Source of the DNA: Streptomyces torulosus
GTDB lineage: Bacteria; Actinomycetota; Actinomycetes; Streptomycetales; Streptomycetaceae
Assembly (NCBI RefSeq): GCF_001419765.1
Contig: NZ_LIRK01000262.1
Location: 1 to 64,000 of the forward strand
Length of the DNA: 64,000 nucleotides
Reading direction: 5' to 3'
Part shown: positions 8,513 to 18,800 of the stretch, piece by piece
How the letters are laid out: each line of letters opens with the position of its first letter
Position numbering within the stretch: position 1 is the stretch's first letter
The notes under the pieces: generated by a model
What the model was told of the DNA's origin: nothing
The model's input: the letters and a program-made list of their open reading frames with translations, nothing else
The model's database searches: none
Position numbers and translations under genes: made by a program

Positions 8513-8746
8513 GTGGCCGTTACCCAGATTGATCTCGACGACGAGGCGCTGGCCGAGGCCATGCGGCTCATGGGTGCCACGACGAAGAAGGAGACCGTCA
8601 ACGCGGCTCTTCGGGACTACGTGGCGCGGATCAAGAGGCTGGAGGCCGCGGAGAAGCTGGCCGCGCGAGGTGAGCGCGGCGAGTTCGAGCAGGCCGCAGC
8701 GGTGCATGAAGCCGAGAAGCGTGCGCGACGCGAGGCCTTCGAGTGA
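8513..8746 (+). CDS. vapB: VapB-type antitoxin
   Basis: I choose the GTG at 8513 because GGAGG at 8500-8504 sits 8 bases before it; an ATG at 8495 would give a slightly longer form. The 77-residue product begins with a beta strand (VTQIDLDDEALAEAMRLMG) and a helix (TKKETVNAALRDYVARI), the ribbon-helix-helix pattern of VapB antitoxins. A charged C-terminal helix rich in E, A and R follows and would wrap the toxin. The toxin gene starts in its stop codon. It should neutralise VapC and autorepress through the palindrome just upstream. Confidence 0.85.
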   Translation: MAVTQIDLDDEALAEAMRLMGATTKKETVNAALRDYVARIKRLEAAEKLAARGERGEFEQAAAVHEAEKRARREAFE

Positions 8747-9150
8747 TCACGTATCTGGTGGACACCTCGGCTCTGTGGCACCTGTTCCGTACCCCGGGCG
8801 CACTGCGCCCCTGGGAGGGACACATCGCCGCCGGGGTGTTCCACATCTGCGAGCCGACACGAGCCGAATTCCTCTACTCGGCGACCAGCCCGTCTCACCG
8901 AGATGAGCTGGCCGAGGAGTTGGACGCGCTCTGTCTGCTCTCTCCGGTTCCGAAGAATGCCTGGCGGTGGGTCGACGCTGCCCAGTACAAACTGACCCAG
9001 AGGGGCCAGCACCGGGCGGCGGGAGCGATCGACCTGTTGGTGTGTGCGACGGCTGTGCACCATGGGCACACCGTCCTCCACGTGGACAATGACTTCGCGA
9101 CGGTGGCCGGAGTCCTCAAGGAAGTTCAGCAGCGAGACGCACGAGCCTGA
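8743..9150 (+). CDS. vapC: VapC-type PIN-domain RNase toxin
   Basis: A 135-residue PIN-domain protein. The acidic metal site is complete: D7 in YLVDTSAL, E42 in RAEFLY, D97 in GAIDLLVCATA, and D115/D117 in HVDNDFATVA. VapC toxins are Mg-dependent ribonucleases, usually of tRNA or rRNA. It overlaps vapB by GTGA. The pair is the first gene set after the first attachment-site copy, so it probably stabilises block B by addiction. Confidence 0.87.
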   Translation: MITYLVDTSALWHLFRTPGALRPWEGHIAAGVFHICEPTRAEFLYSATSPSHRDELAEELDALCLLSPVPKNAWRWVDAAQYKLTQRGQHRAAGAIDLLVCATAVHHGHTVLHVDNDFATVAGVLKEVQQRDARA

Positions 9151-9382
9151 TCTCCTGAGTCAGGATCACGTGTGTCGGTCTCTTGACCTCTTGGCGATCG
9201 ACGTCGCTGGGCGCATGGCTGTTCGCCGAAACTGGCTGTGAGGTGGCGGCCCCTGCTGTAACGGCCCAGCGGTGTGGGTGGTGCCCGGTCGGTCCGTCGT
9301 CCGGGCTTCCCTCGCACATCCCGGTTCGCTGCGGCCTCCTGCCGCATATCCTGCTCAACATAGGCGCGGATGGGAGGGACTT

Positions 9383-9604
9383 GTGGATCCGTCTGCTTTC
9401 GACCCGTCGGAGTTTGACCAGTGCCCCTGCGGCGGCGCATACCTGAGAAGGACCGTCGAGGTCAGGGTCGGGGGAGAGCCGTACCCGGTGGAGCAGGGCA
9501 GCTGCCCCGCCTGTGGTTCCCGGGTCTACAGTGCGGCGACTCTGTGCGCGGTGGAGGCAGCCATACGCGGGCGGACAGCGCCCAACTCCCCTGCGATGCC
9601 CTGA
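9383..9604 (+). CDS. Small YgiT/MqsA-like zinc-ribbon protein
   Basis: I choose the GTG at 9383, preceded by a GGGAGG ribosome site; this gives 73 residues. Two cysteine pairs frame a beta hairpin: CPCGG near residue 14 and CPACG near residue 39, with RRTVEVRVGG between. This is the layout of YgiT/MqsA-type zinc ribbons, which form the N-terminal half of some antitoxins. The DNA-binding HTH of MqsA is absent and no toxin lies beside it. Its stop abuts the stop of the convergent FHIPEP-like gene. The coding call is reasonable; the function is unknown. Confidence 0.55.
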   Translation: MDPSAFDPSEFDQCPCGGAYLRRTVEVRVGGEPYPVEQGSCPACGSRVYSAATLCAVEAAIRGRTAPNSPAMP

Positions 9605-11110
9605 TCATGTCGCCGCCCAGCCGATCCGCGCAACGGGCTGCACGTTGTAGTGCGGCGGCAGCTCGTCGTAGGACAGGACACTGAGCGGCGGATACAGGCC
9701 CCGCAGCAGAGCCGCGACGAGCTGTCGGACCGGCGCGAAGACGAGAAGGGCCGGCGCCTGGGCGGTCGGAGGCAGGTTGGCGAGTTCGGCACCGACGGCG
9801 CGGATCACCCTGGTGGTCAGGTCCGTTCGTATCGCCGGTTCATGGTCTGGCCCGGCCGCCGCGTACTCAACGACGGCGTCCTCGATCTCCTGGTCGAGGA
9901 GGTAGGCGACGACCGTCCGCGTATTGCGGGCGGCCTGGAACGAGATCTGATCGGCCAGTCCGGCGCGGACATGGGCCAGGAGGTCGCCGCCGTCGAGCTC
10001 GGGACGGCGCAGGAGCAGATGGCCGATCCTCGGCAGGTCGCGGATCGACACCTGTTCGCGCACGAGGTCGCGCAACAGGCCGGTCAGCCGGTCCCTGACG
10101 GGTTGTTCGGCCAGGAGTCCCGCGAGCGAAGGGAAGGCCCGGCCCAGTTCGCGAAGCGAATCGCCGACCCGTCGACCGGACACGACGGTGAACATCCAGC
10201 GACGCAGGAAGGTCGCGAAGTCCAGGATCAGATACCCGGCCGGTGTCCAAGTCGTCAGGCCCGCCGCCTTGAGTAGCGGGCCGTGCTCGTCCGCCACGAT
10301 CGCCGCCGGCTGGTGGGAGGCCGGATTGAGCGCCGCCTCGCCGGAGACACCCATGAGCCGCAGACGCTCGATGGTGTCGTTGACGAGGAGGGTCCCGGGG
10401 GGCAGCCCAATGGATGGTGTCATCCTGACCGCGTTGACACGGAAAGCGTAGGAACGAGGGTGCACGCCCGTGTCGAGTTCGCAGTGGAGAGGCGGCAGTG
10501 GTACACCGAGTTCCGAGAAGAGGCTGTCCGTCATGAAGGCGAACAGCTCCGCCAAGTCCTCCGAGGCCAACGTCTCGAGGTACTCGGGATGGATGCGCAC
10601 CTCGAGTACCTCGCCCACGCCATCGTCGACGCATGCCTCGACGGAGGTGCCGCCGCCCGGCCCGTCGTCCGCGCGGTGCGGTACGGCCATGCCCAGGTCG
10701 AGCATCGTCCGGTCGACCGGAGTCACGCCGAGCACGTGAGCGTGGACGGCTACGGTGTCCTGCACGATCCGCGTCACCACACCGATGAGCACGTTGTCAT
10801 CGGCGACGGCGGACAGATCCCGGCCGGACGGACCGGGGCCCAGCGGCTGATGCCGGTCATGGGACAGGGCGCGGTCGACGTCGCGGGCGGAGCAAGGACA
10901 CAGCACTCCGTCGATGTGCACTTCCAGGGTGCCTCCGAGCGGGTCCTCCGTCCCAGCCAGCCCGAGCTCCATGGGTCTGTCCGGGCAGAGCTCCTCCATC
11001 ACCGTGCCCAGCGCATGGGAGAGCCCGGCTTCCACGCCGGGGCCGCACCTGTCCAGCACGGCCGGCGGCAGTCGGATCTCGAACCGCACCATGTCGGTGT
11101 TCGGCGTCAC
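9605..11110 (-). CDS. FHIPEP/FlhA cytosolic-domain-like protein (cluster gene 4)
   Basis: I choose the GTG at 11,110, which overlaps the preceding stop (GTGA), giving 501 residues. The first ~160 residues are unrecognised. From ~165 to the end it matches the plan of the FlhA/FHIPEP cytosolic domain: LGVPLPPLHCELDTGVHPRSY, a beta segment LPPGTLLVND, AGYLILDFATFL, then the hallmark VSIRDLPRI (354-362), then the C-terminal pattern PALLVFAPVRQLVAALL with LSVLSYDELPP. In FlhA this domain docks export substrates, but here the membrane half is missing and no secretion gene is nearby. It is the last gene of the leftward arm. Confidence 0.72.
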   Translation of the reverse strand: MTPNTDMVRFEIRLPPAVLDRCGPGVEAGLSHALGTVMEELCPDRPMELGLAGTEDPLGGTLEVHIDGVLCPCSARDVDRALSHDRHQPLGPGPSGRDLSAVADDNVLIGVVTRIVQDTVAVHAHVLGVTPVDRTMLDLGMAVPHRADDGPGGGTSVEACVDDGVGEVLEVRIHPEYLETLASEDLAELFAFMTDSLFSELGVPLPPLHCELDTGVHPRSYAFRVNAVRMTPSIGLPPGTLLVNDTIERLRLMGVSGEAALNPASHQPAAIVADEHGPLLKAAGLTTWTPAGYLILDFATFLRRWMFTVVSGRRVGDSLRELGRAFPSLAGLLAEQPVRDRLTGLLRDLVREQVSIRDLPRIGHLLLRRPELDGGDLLAHVRAGLADQISFQAARNTRTVVAYLLDQEIEDAVVEYAAAGPDHEPAIRTDLTTRVIRAVGAELANLPPTAQAPALLVFAPVRQLVAALLRGLYPPLSVLSYDELPPHYNVQPVARIGWAAT

Positions 11111-13236
11111 CGCGACCTCAGCTCCCTGTAGGTGAAGGTGGTGATCAGCGGACTGTGCGCCCGCACGAGCGGGACGAGCAGTTCGCGCACCTGGTCGTCG
11201 GCGACTGCGAGTGACAGGAACGGACTGTGTTCGGTGACGGTCTCGCGGAGCCAGCTCAGCAGGCGCAAACGGGGTTCGCCACGCTCGGGGAGCCCCGAAG
11301 GAGACGCTTCCCACAAGTCGCTCTGGAGGTCCTCAGGGAGCATCAGCGCCTCCTCACGCGTGCCGGGGAGGTGATCGCGCATCCTGTCGCGGACGGCACG
11401 GTGCAGCTCACGGGGGTCGTCCCGGCGCACGAGTTCTTCCAGGATCACGTCCTGTTCGAGGAGGGGGACGCCTTCGCGGAGCAACTCCTGTACGAGCCAC
11501 AGCAGACGCAGTTGCAGCTTCGAGTCGGCGCGGACCCGATCCAGCAGCCCGGCCCCGTCCTGCGGCCACTCGGTGAGGAAGTGCTCCAGCAGATCGAGGC
11601 CGATCAGACGGTGCAGATGGCCACGGACGGTGTGCTCGAGCTGGCAACAGAGGAACTGCGCGGCGGTCAGCACCGTGTCGTCCGGGTCGGGCTCGTTGCG
11701 CGGAACGAGCCACCAGCGGCCCCGCTCACCAGTCAGGGGGTGATACGCCGCCGGGTACGCGATGGTGTCACCGGCCGGCCACCTGCCGCCGGCCTTGACG
11801 GCATAGGCGGGGTGGTCGGCCCCACCGTGAAGGACCGGGATCTCGTTCACCTGGACCGTGAACGAGCCCGGCGCGAGATCCGTGCTCGTGCGTGCGCGCA
11901 GGCTCGGCGGCTCCGGGACCGCCATGGACCTCTGCACGCGTTCGCGCATTTCCGGGACCAGCCTGTGGAGGAATTCGCCACCGTCCAATTGCGGGTCCAC
12001 CAGATGCCTCAGCGAGTCGTGCACCTCCATCACCAGCGGTGTCATCATCGGCAGCGACCGCTGCTCGGTGGGGGCGGTGAAGCCCAGGAGCCGGTCGAGG
12101 CCCTCGGCGAGCCGGGCGCGGACCGTCCGGTCGACCTCGCCCAGTGACCCGGGAACGTCCGCTGCCGCGACGAGACGGCTCAGGCGCAGGTATGCGCCGA
12201 TACTCTCGACGGGAGCCAGGATCCCGTCAGCCATCAGCTCGCCCGCGTACTCCTGTGACAGGCCCGCGATGTACAGCTGGTGAGCCGAAGACTGGTCGCC
12301 GTCACCCACCGCGTGGACGAGGTCTTGGCCGCGCATGGCGAATCGTGTTCTGGCGAGCTTGTGGCCGAACGGCTCCTCGTACGTCGCCGGACTGCCGGCC
12401 GCCTCGACCGCCTCCCGGTGGTCGAGTAGCTCCTGTTCCCTGATCAGCTCGTCCAGGGTGCGCACTGCTGCCTGGTGGGGCTTCGGTGCTCCGATACGCA
12501 GGTACAGGTAGTCGGCGCCGCGTAGATCGAGGGCCTGGCCGTGTCGGTCGCGCACGATGACCCGTCCGCCCTTCACCTCTCCGCCCGCCACGGCGGACAG
12601 ATCGCGCCCGAACAGGACGTTCTGCTCCGGCTCATCGATCAGGGCCGTATAACGCCCGGCGACGGCCACCCGGGTTCTGGGCGCGTCCAGGAGTGCCCCC
12701 GTCCGGTCGAGGATCTCCGTGGCGACCGCGTCGGAGCCAGCGGGGTCGGCAAGGTAGTCCAGTGTGCGGGCCAGTGCCATGATCGAGGTGACCACGTCGG
12801 AGGCGCGCGTTGCCGTGTCGACGCACAGCACCAGGACCGACACGTGGCTCACGGGGGCGCCGGGGTCGCCCAGCCGGATGCCGGCCGCGGTGAGCCCCAG
12901 CGGGTTGCTGCCGCCGTGCTCCCAGAAGGTGTCGGGGCCGATCACCACGAGTTCCTGACGGACGCTCAGGTCGGAGTGGGAGGTGTGGTGCGGCCCGATC
13001 GACGCACCGCGGCCCAGCAGACCCAGGAGCAGCAGGGCCCTGGTGCCGCGCGCGGAGGCAGGGGCGGCCACGGACAGCTCACCCAGCTCGACCTGGAACC
13101 GATCCGGGAGCGGCGGTGCGCTAGCGGTGGCGAGCGCCAGCGGCCGGCCGATCGTGGCCCCGCCGGCCCGGGTCAGCTGCCGCTCCCAGCGGTCCATGAT
13201 GCCGATGCGGTCGCCCGTGGTCCGAAAGCTAGGCAT
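11107..13236 (-). CDS. FHIPEP-like C-terminal domain protein with a novel N-terminus (cluster gene 3)
   Basis: A 709-residue protein with no signal or membrane segment. Residues 1-390 are not recognised; they contain a beta-rich stretch (HVSVLVLCVDTA) and helices. Residues ~395-709 repeat the FHIPEP-like plan of the next gene in weaker form: SFTVQVNEIPVLHGG, a Trp-rich strand (RGRWWLVPR), then REGVPLLEQDVILEEL at ~587-602 where FlhA has its RDLP helix, then FLSLAVADDQVRELLVPLV and ITTFTYREL (698-706) at the end. It overlaps its neighbours by 8 bp upstream and 4 bp downstream, so the products are made together. It may form hetero-oligomers with the other FHIPEP-like proteins; that is inference. 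Confidence 0.6.
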   Translation of the reverse strand: MPSFRTTGDRIGIMDRWERQLTRAGGATIGRPLALATASAPPLPDRFQVELGELSVAAPASARGTRALLLLGLLGRGASIGPHHTSHSDLSVRQELVVIGPDTFWEHGGSNPLGLTAAGIRLGDPGAPVSHVSVLVLCVDTATRASDVVTSIMALARTLDYLADPAGSDAVATEILDRTGALLDAPRTRVAVAGRYTALIDEPEQNVLFGRDLSAVAGGEVKGGRVIVRDRHGQALDLRGADYLYLRIGAPKPHQAAVRTLDELIREQELLDHREAVEAAGSPATYEEPFGHKLARTRFAMRGQDLVHAVGDGDQSSAHQLYIAGLSQEYAGELMADGILAPVESIGAYLRLSRLVAAADVPGSLGEVDRTVRARLAEGLDRLLGFTAPTEQRSLPMMTPLVMEVHDSLRHLVDPQLDGGEFLHRLVPEMRERVQRSMAVPEPPSLRARTSTDLAPGSFTVQVNEIPVLHGGADHPAYAVKAGGRWPAGDTIAYPAAYHPLTGERGRWWLVPRNEPDPDDTVLTAAQFLCCQLEHTVRGHLHRLIGLDLLEHFLTEWPQDGAGLLDRVRADSKLQLRLLWLVQELLREGVPLLEQDVILEELVRRDDPRELHRAVRDRMRDHLPGTREEALMLPEDLQSDLWEASPSGLPERGEPRLRLLSWLRETVTEHSPFLSLAVADDQVRELLVPLVRAHSPLITTFTYRELRSR

Positions 13237-15844
13237 GATGCTCCTCCTCCGACTCCAGTTCGGCCCGGTCGGCGCGCAGATCGCTCAGCAACCGGGTCAC
13301 GTCGGCCCTGAGGGATGCGTACAGGCCGGTGAGGATGGGGTGCGGCTCACGCTCCTGCTCCGGCCCGATCAGGTTCTCCGCGAGGGTGCGCAGGACGTCC
13401 GAGGCCCGTACGAGGCGGTCGCGCAGCGGAGCCAGTACTTCCTTCCGATGCGCCTCCCACCGAGCCACCAGCGTCTTCTCCTCCTCGAAGAAGGCGTGCA
13501 GGCGATCGGCCGTCCGGTCGTCCCCGGAGTCCAGAAAGGCCCACCACAGTTCGCTCAGTTCCAGCGCGCGGGGGCTGTCGCCGTTGTCGTACGCCCTGGA
13601 GACGGGCGGGTCGTCCGTGACGATCTCGGGTGTGAGCTTGCCGTACGAGAGCATCAGGTCGTCCACCTTCTGCCGCAGGTGCGCGATGGTGGCCAACCGG
13701 TGGCCGAACGACCGGGCGGAGGATGCGGAGGTGACGACGGCACCCAGATCCACCGTGGTGTCCTCCAGCGCCGCGTCCAGCTCCTCGACATGGGAAATCC
13801 AGCCGCTCGCCGGGGTCTCGGTACGCGGCCTCGACCGATAGCGCGCAAGGGCCTCCTCGATGGGGAAGTCGGTCGCCTGAAGCACCTCGCACAGCCGCTC
13901 CGCGTACAAGTGGGGGTGTGTGCCGAGGCGGCCTGCCTCGTGGTCGGTCGCCAGGTGCCGAGTCGCGCGTTCGCCCAATTGCCGGCGCTCCTCAGGAGTG
14001 ATGCGACACTGCAGCGCCACGGTCAGCTCGGCGTGGGACAGGTCGGTGTCCGTAGCCCAGACACCCTCTTCCTCAAGGATCGTCTGTGCTCGCTGATGCT
14101 CGCCGTGGAAGTCGTACTCCCTTGCCACCTGGAGCCGTTCGAACCGGTCACGGGACTGACGGAGCACGCGGTCGAGGACGGCGACGGTATTCTCCCGGTC
14201 GATGTCGTCGGGGCGCTCCTCGCGCAACCGGCGCTGCAGGATCGCCAGTTCCAGCAGCTCCGAACTGCTCTCGGCCCGGCTGCCCGCCAGCAGGAGTAAG
14301 TCCTCCGCGTCGTCCGTGCGCTGGTGCTTGGCAGCGAGATCACAGGCACGGACGAGGTCCTTGAACTCGAAGCGGCCGAGGCTGAGCATCCGCTCGAAGA
14401 GCGCGGTGGCGTAGTCGGTCCCGTCGGCACCCGTGGTCCTGGTGTCCAGGCCTACGTCGAGGACCGTCTCGGCGGTCTCCAGCAAGGCCAGGGGATCCTG
14501 CGAGTTCTCGGAGAGGACCAAGTCTACCAGGTAGCCGGCCGCCCGGGTGAACTGCGCGGCCGCCAACTCGCCGACGAGCCGCATCGCCGACCGGTGGTTT
14601 CCGGTCCGGGCGTAGCCGGTGAGCGAGGTCTCGATGGCCGTCGCCTTCTCGCCGCGGGCTTCCTGCGCCCGGGCCCGGTCCTCGTCCGGCCAGTTTGCGC
14701 CGGGGGCGGCCACGTACTTTATGTCGCCGGTCTCCGCGGCCAGCCAGGCGGCGATCGAGGCTGTGCGGGCGTCGTCCTCTTCGCCCGCCAGAGTTAGGGC
14801 CTCCTCACTGAGAGTCACCGCTTCAGGGACGAGGCTGACACCCTGGAACAGGGAGATTCCCAGCACCCATGACAGGTTCGTGGACGCCAGGCTCGCGATA
14901 GCGAAGCCGGCGCCCGCCGGGGCGCGGGACATGGACCGGCGGAGGTGGTGGTCGGCCTCGAAGTGATGGCGCCTGCGAAAGGCCAGCTTGCCGAGTTCTA
15001 GGTCGATGAGCCAGTCGTCCATGGGCTGCCACAGGCAGGCGTTGAGGAAAGCCGAGCAGCGTGCGAGCTCGGCCTGGTCGAGTTCGCCGTCCGTGCCCTG
15101 GAGGACCTCCAGGGTGGGCTTGTCAAGCTCCAGGTGCGGGCCGCCGCTGTCGCCGGAACGGACGATGATGCCGAGCATCGCCGCCCGGTGGCGGTGGTCG
15201 GGCCAGCTGGAGCACCGGTAGCGGGCTAGTGCGGCCTCCCACTGGCCCTGCCGCTCGTCGATCTTCCCGAGGAGGTCGAGCACCAGCGGACTGGACTGGT
15301 CGATGCCGGGGGCGGTCAGCACCGAGCGCGCCTCGTGCACGGCTCCGATCTCTACGAGTTCCAGGGTGTACTGGAAGACGAGGGGCAGAAAGGTGTGTCC
15401 GCCGCGGCGTTCGACCCGCTCACGGAGCCGGGCCAGCCGCTGGACGGGCGGTTGGTCCGGGCCGAGGACGGTGTACTCGGTGGGGAGCTCACCGGCCTCG
15501 GTGAGCAGGGACCTCCCCAGTCGGGTGAACCCGTTCCAGCACAGGATCTGCCCCCACACCGCGCGGAGTTCAGCGGTCGCGGGCTGTCCTTCAGCGGCCA
15601 GACGGTCCCGCAGCAAGGCTTGGGCGTCCTCGGCGGTCCGCTGGGCGGCCGGCTTGCCCGCCACCCTGCTGAGCCAGGAGAGGTAGCCGCTGACGGTGAC
15701 GGCCTGGCTCAGCAGGCGCAGCCGGACGTGCCTGTCGGTGGCGGCATTCAAACGCCTCAGCAACTCGTGGAGCGATGCCTGCCAGGTGGGCACGTCCGTG
15801 CTGGACAGAAAGGTCTCATAGGGATCAGCGGTCACGTTTCCCAC
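13229..15844 (-). CDS. Large helical-repeat (TPR-like) scaffold protein (cluster gene 2)
   Basis: An 871-residue protein starting at a GTG 4 bp after the STAND gene stop. It is almost entirely amphipathic helices in TPR-like pairs, for example LELVEIGAVHEARSVL, GQWEAALARYR and EYDFHGEHQRAQTILEEEG, which suggests an alpha-solenoid. The C-terminal ~150 residues are predicted coiled-coil or long-helix (LHAFFEEEKTLVARWEAHRK, then an Asp/Glu-rich end). I see no catalytic motif, and it is the one gene of this arm without a clear FHIPEP-like end. A scaffold or adaptor between the STAND protein and the FHIPEP-like pair is the natural guess. Confidence 0.6.
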   Translation of the reverse strand: MGNVTADPYETFLSSTDVPTWQASLHELLRRLNAATDRHVRLRLLSQAVTVSGYLSWLSRVAGKPAAQRTAEDAQALLRDRLAAEGQPATAELRAVWGQILCWNGFTRLGRSLLTEAGELPTEYTVLGPDQPPVQRLARLRERVERRGGHTFLPLVFQYTLELVEIGAVHEARSVLTAPGIDQSSPLVLDLLGKIDERQGQWEAALARYRCSSWPDHRHRAAMLGIIVRSGDSGGPHLELDKPTLEVLQGTDGELDQAELARCSAFLNACLWQPMDDWLIDLELGKLAFRRRHHFEADHHLRRSMSRAPAGAGFAIASLASTNLSWVLGISLFQGVSLVPEAVTLSEEALTLAGEEDDARTASIAAWLAAETGDIKYVAAPGANWPDEDRARAQEARGEKATAIETSLTGYARTGNHRSAMRLVGELAAAQFTRAAGYLVDLVLSENSQDPLALLETAETVLDVGLDTRTTGADGTDYATALFERMLSLGRFEFKDLVRACDLAAKHQRTDDAEDLLLLAGSRAESSSELLELAILQRRLREERPDDIDRENTVAVLDRVLRQSRDRFERLQVAREYDFHGEHQRAQTILEEEGVWATDTDLSHAELTVALQCRITPEERRQLGERATRHLATDHEAGRLGTHPHLYAERLCEVLQATDFPIEEALARYRSRPRTETPASGWISHVEELDAALEDTTVDLGAVVTSASSARSFGHRLATIAHLRQKVDDLMLSYGKLTPEIVTDDPPVSRAYDNGDSPRALELSELWWAFLDSGDDRTADRLHAFFEEEKTLVARWEAHRKEVLAPLRDRLVRASDVLRTLAENLIGPEQEREPHPILTGLYASLRADVTRLLSDLRADRAELESEEEHHA

Positions 15845-15848
15845 CGCC

Positions 15849-18800
15849 TCACTCCGTGACCGTGAGGGTTACCGAGCCGCCCAGTACCCGCGTGGTGCCC
15901 TCCTGCAACTCCAGAGGGCTCAGCACGCGAAGTCGCCGGTCGACCGGGAGCAGCAGCCGGGCGAGCGGGTACCGCAACGGGGCACTGGTGATCAGGACCG
16001 GATAACTGCGATCGTCGTCGCGCAGGGCGGCGGTGGCCACACGGCTGACCGCCTGGACCAGCCTTCTGGTCTGGGTGGGGTCCGCCAGCAGTGAGGGGCC
16101 GCCGCGCTGCCGAACCTGGTTGTTGAGCCGGTCCTGGAGCTGCCGCTCGAGTGTGATGACGGTGAGCCGTGTGGAGTCGCCGAGCGCGGAGCGGGAGACG
16201 TCGGCGCGCAGGAACACCCGGATCGGCGCGAGGAAGTCCGCGGGGTCGCGGCCGCGGCCGAGTCCGTTCAGCTTCCACAGCTCGGTGAGCAGTCCGTCCC
16301 GTCCGCTGTCCAGCCGGACCCCTTCCTCGACGAGGTTCACCATGATCTGGCGTACCAGGGAGCCGTTCACTTCGAAGCGGTGCCCACGGGAATTCGTCGT
16401 TGTCCCCTGCAGCTCATCGACCAGTTCCATGGCGAGGCCCCGGTCGAAGAGGCGGTCGAAGTTGCTGCGACAGTGCTCCTCCAGCCAGTCCAGCAGGGTG
16501 GCCTCGTTGTCCTTGGCCATCGTCGCGCCCAGCTCCCGCGCCTGCTCGGCGGGAAGCCAGACGAGTGCCCTGTCGGCACCGTCGTCCGAGCCGGGGCGGG
16601 GCTCGGGAAGCCCTTCGTGGGCCAGCTGCTCCCATCGGCGCCTGGCGAGCTGTACATGCCCCGGAGGGAAGAGGCCCCTCGAGACGCGCTGCCCACGGAT
16701 ACGGAGCTCCGCCTCGTCCCGCTCGCACTCCCCGGGGACCAGGCTCAGGTCGGGCAGCGGTGTGCCGATGCGCTCACGCAGTTGCTTGGACCACGCAGCC
16801 ATTTTCGCGGGGGAGACCTCGGCCGCCAGGTCCTTCCCCAGTACGAGGCCCAGTGCCGTGGCCGCCCGGCCACCGTGCGCCGCCATGGCGCGAGAGGGCA
16901 CGATGCCGTCGGTGCTCACCGCGGCGAGCCAGGCGTCGACGAGGTCCGGGGCGACCAGTTCGTCGGCGTGCTCCTGCACATACCAGTAGTCGGATGTCTT
17001 GAGCAGCTCGGCCGAGTGGCTCAGGGTGAGTACCAGCTCGCCGCGGTCGTGGTTGCAGGCCAGCACGACCAACTCGAGGGCCGTCCGCGGAAGGCGGCCC
17101 GGCTCCCCGCGTACCTTGGACAGGGCGATCTCCAGGAAGCCGGTGAGCACCTTCTTCCGGAAGCGCGCGGCGGACAGGGGCTCCGCCAGGATGTCCGCGA
17201 TGGCGCGGCGCACCGAACCGGTTTGCGGGCCGGACTCGGCCAGCACCATCTCGGTGAGGAACTCGTGTGCCGCACGTCCGTCCAGTTCGATCAGGTAGCG
17301 CAGGACCGCCTCACGGCTCCCGGCCGGGCAGTCTTCGAGCCATGCGCGGCAGAGTTTGATGCGCTCGGCTTGATCGGGGAACATCTGGGTGAACGCCCAC
17401 CGGCCGAGGTTGTCGTGCACGAGCGCGGAGAGCACGAAGCACTCCATGGCGCCCCGGCCCAGGGCACGGCGCGCGTCGGCATCCTGTCTCGGGAACAGAA
17501 GCTCGAAGTGACCAGTGCTGTCGACGGCGCTCCTCGTGTCGCGTGCGTCGCCACGCCCGCGGCCCGCCGCCGCGTAACTTTCGGCCACGACCTCGCGGTG
17601 TTCCATCAGCGCCTGTACGTCCTCGGCCGACAGCAACTGCTGCGTGTGTTCCCAACTGTGGGCGTACAGGGCGAGGCGGTCCAGGGCGCGCCATGTGGCG
17701 GGCGTACCGCCTGGGCGGCCGAAGCCGCGGATGTCCGCCCCGCCGTGCACCATGACGTCGCGCAGCAGATGGTCGCGCAGGTTGGCGTGGAAGAACTCGA
17801 CGAACCGCGGCCGACCCGCGAACGCGGAGCGGGTGCCGCCCGCTCGGACGTGGACCGTACGGCCGAGTGTGCCGAGCATCCACAGATGCTCGAGAACACC
17901 CGTCATACCGAGTTCGTGTACCCGTCGGGTCAGCTTGGGATTGACGAGTCGCAGCCGCCACCACACCTCCTCGACTCGGACGATCTCGGTACGCGCATGT
18001 GCCATGGCCAGGAGGAAGTACCAGGCGAGATCGTCCCGGGCGGCGGCCACCAGGTCGAGGTCGAACAGGTGCTCCCATGGTCGATGGTGGTCGAGGTCTC
18101 CAGTCGACAGTTCACCGCCGACATCCTGTGACAGCAGGTGGATGAGAGCGAGTGAGGTGTTGAGCGGGTGTCCCTTGACCTTCGAGACCAAGTACTGGGC
18201 GACGTCGCCGGGCAGAGTCAGATCGGAGCGGATCAACTCCTGCTCGCGGCACCATGCGACGCTCTTTTCCACGAAGTAGCGCTGTTCGCCGGCGTCTGTG
18301 ATCGCCTGCAGCACCTGGAACTCCAGCCGCGAGCGGGCCGCCTTCGCCGACGATCCGAGGAAGTCCGGCAGGTACTGCTTGCGGGAGGCGACGAAGAAGC
18401 GGACGCCCCGGTCCGCTCGGACCGTCTCGAGCAGGGCGACGAGGTTCTTCGAGACCTGCGCGAGCAGCTCCGAGTTCGGTTCGTCTCCGGACTCGAAAGT
18501 GCGCTCCAACTGGTCGATGAAGATGACCACTTCGTCGATTCCGTGAGGGGACCTGCGTAACCCGCGCACCGTCTCATGGAGGAACCCCCCGAGGTCGGTG
18601 GCCTCCGACAGGAGCAGGCCGGCGGCCTCGCCCAGCTTCTCCCGGATCGCGGCCACTGTTTCCCCGCGAATGCGGGCCTGGACGGCGGCCCACTCGGAGT
18701 TCGGGGCGTCGACCCGGTACCAGACCGCGATACGCGACGTCTGGCCGGCGATCGTCTCGTAGAGGTGGTGCAGGAAGCAGCTCTTGCCCGTCCCTCCGGC

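Noticed and set aside
9605-11110. A type III secretion or flagellar export gene
   Set aside because: The FlhA membrane half is absent, no other export genes are present, and the gene is embedded in an unrelated operon. Only the cytosolic domain resemblance stands.
16380-18131. A long rightward frame opposite the STAND gene
   Set aside because: Composition typical of antisense to GC-rich coding DNA, with no motif; the leftward gene has intact hydrolase and NTPase motifs.
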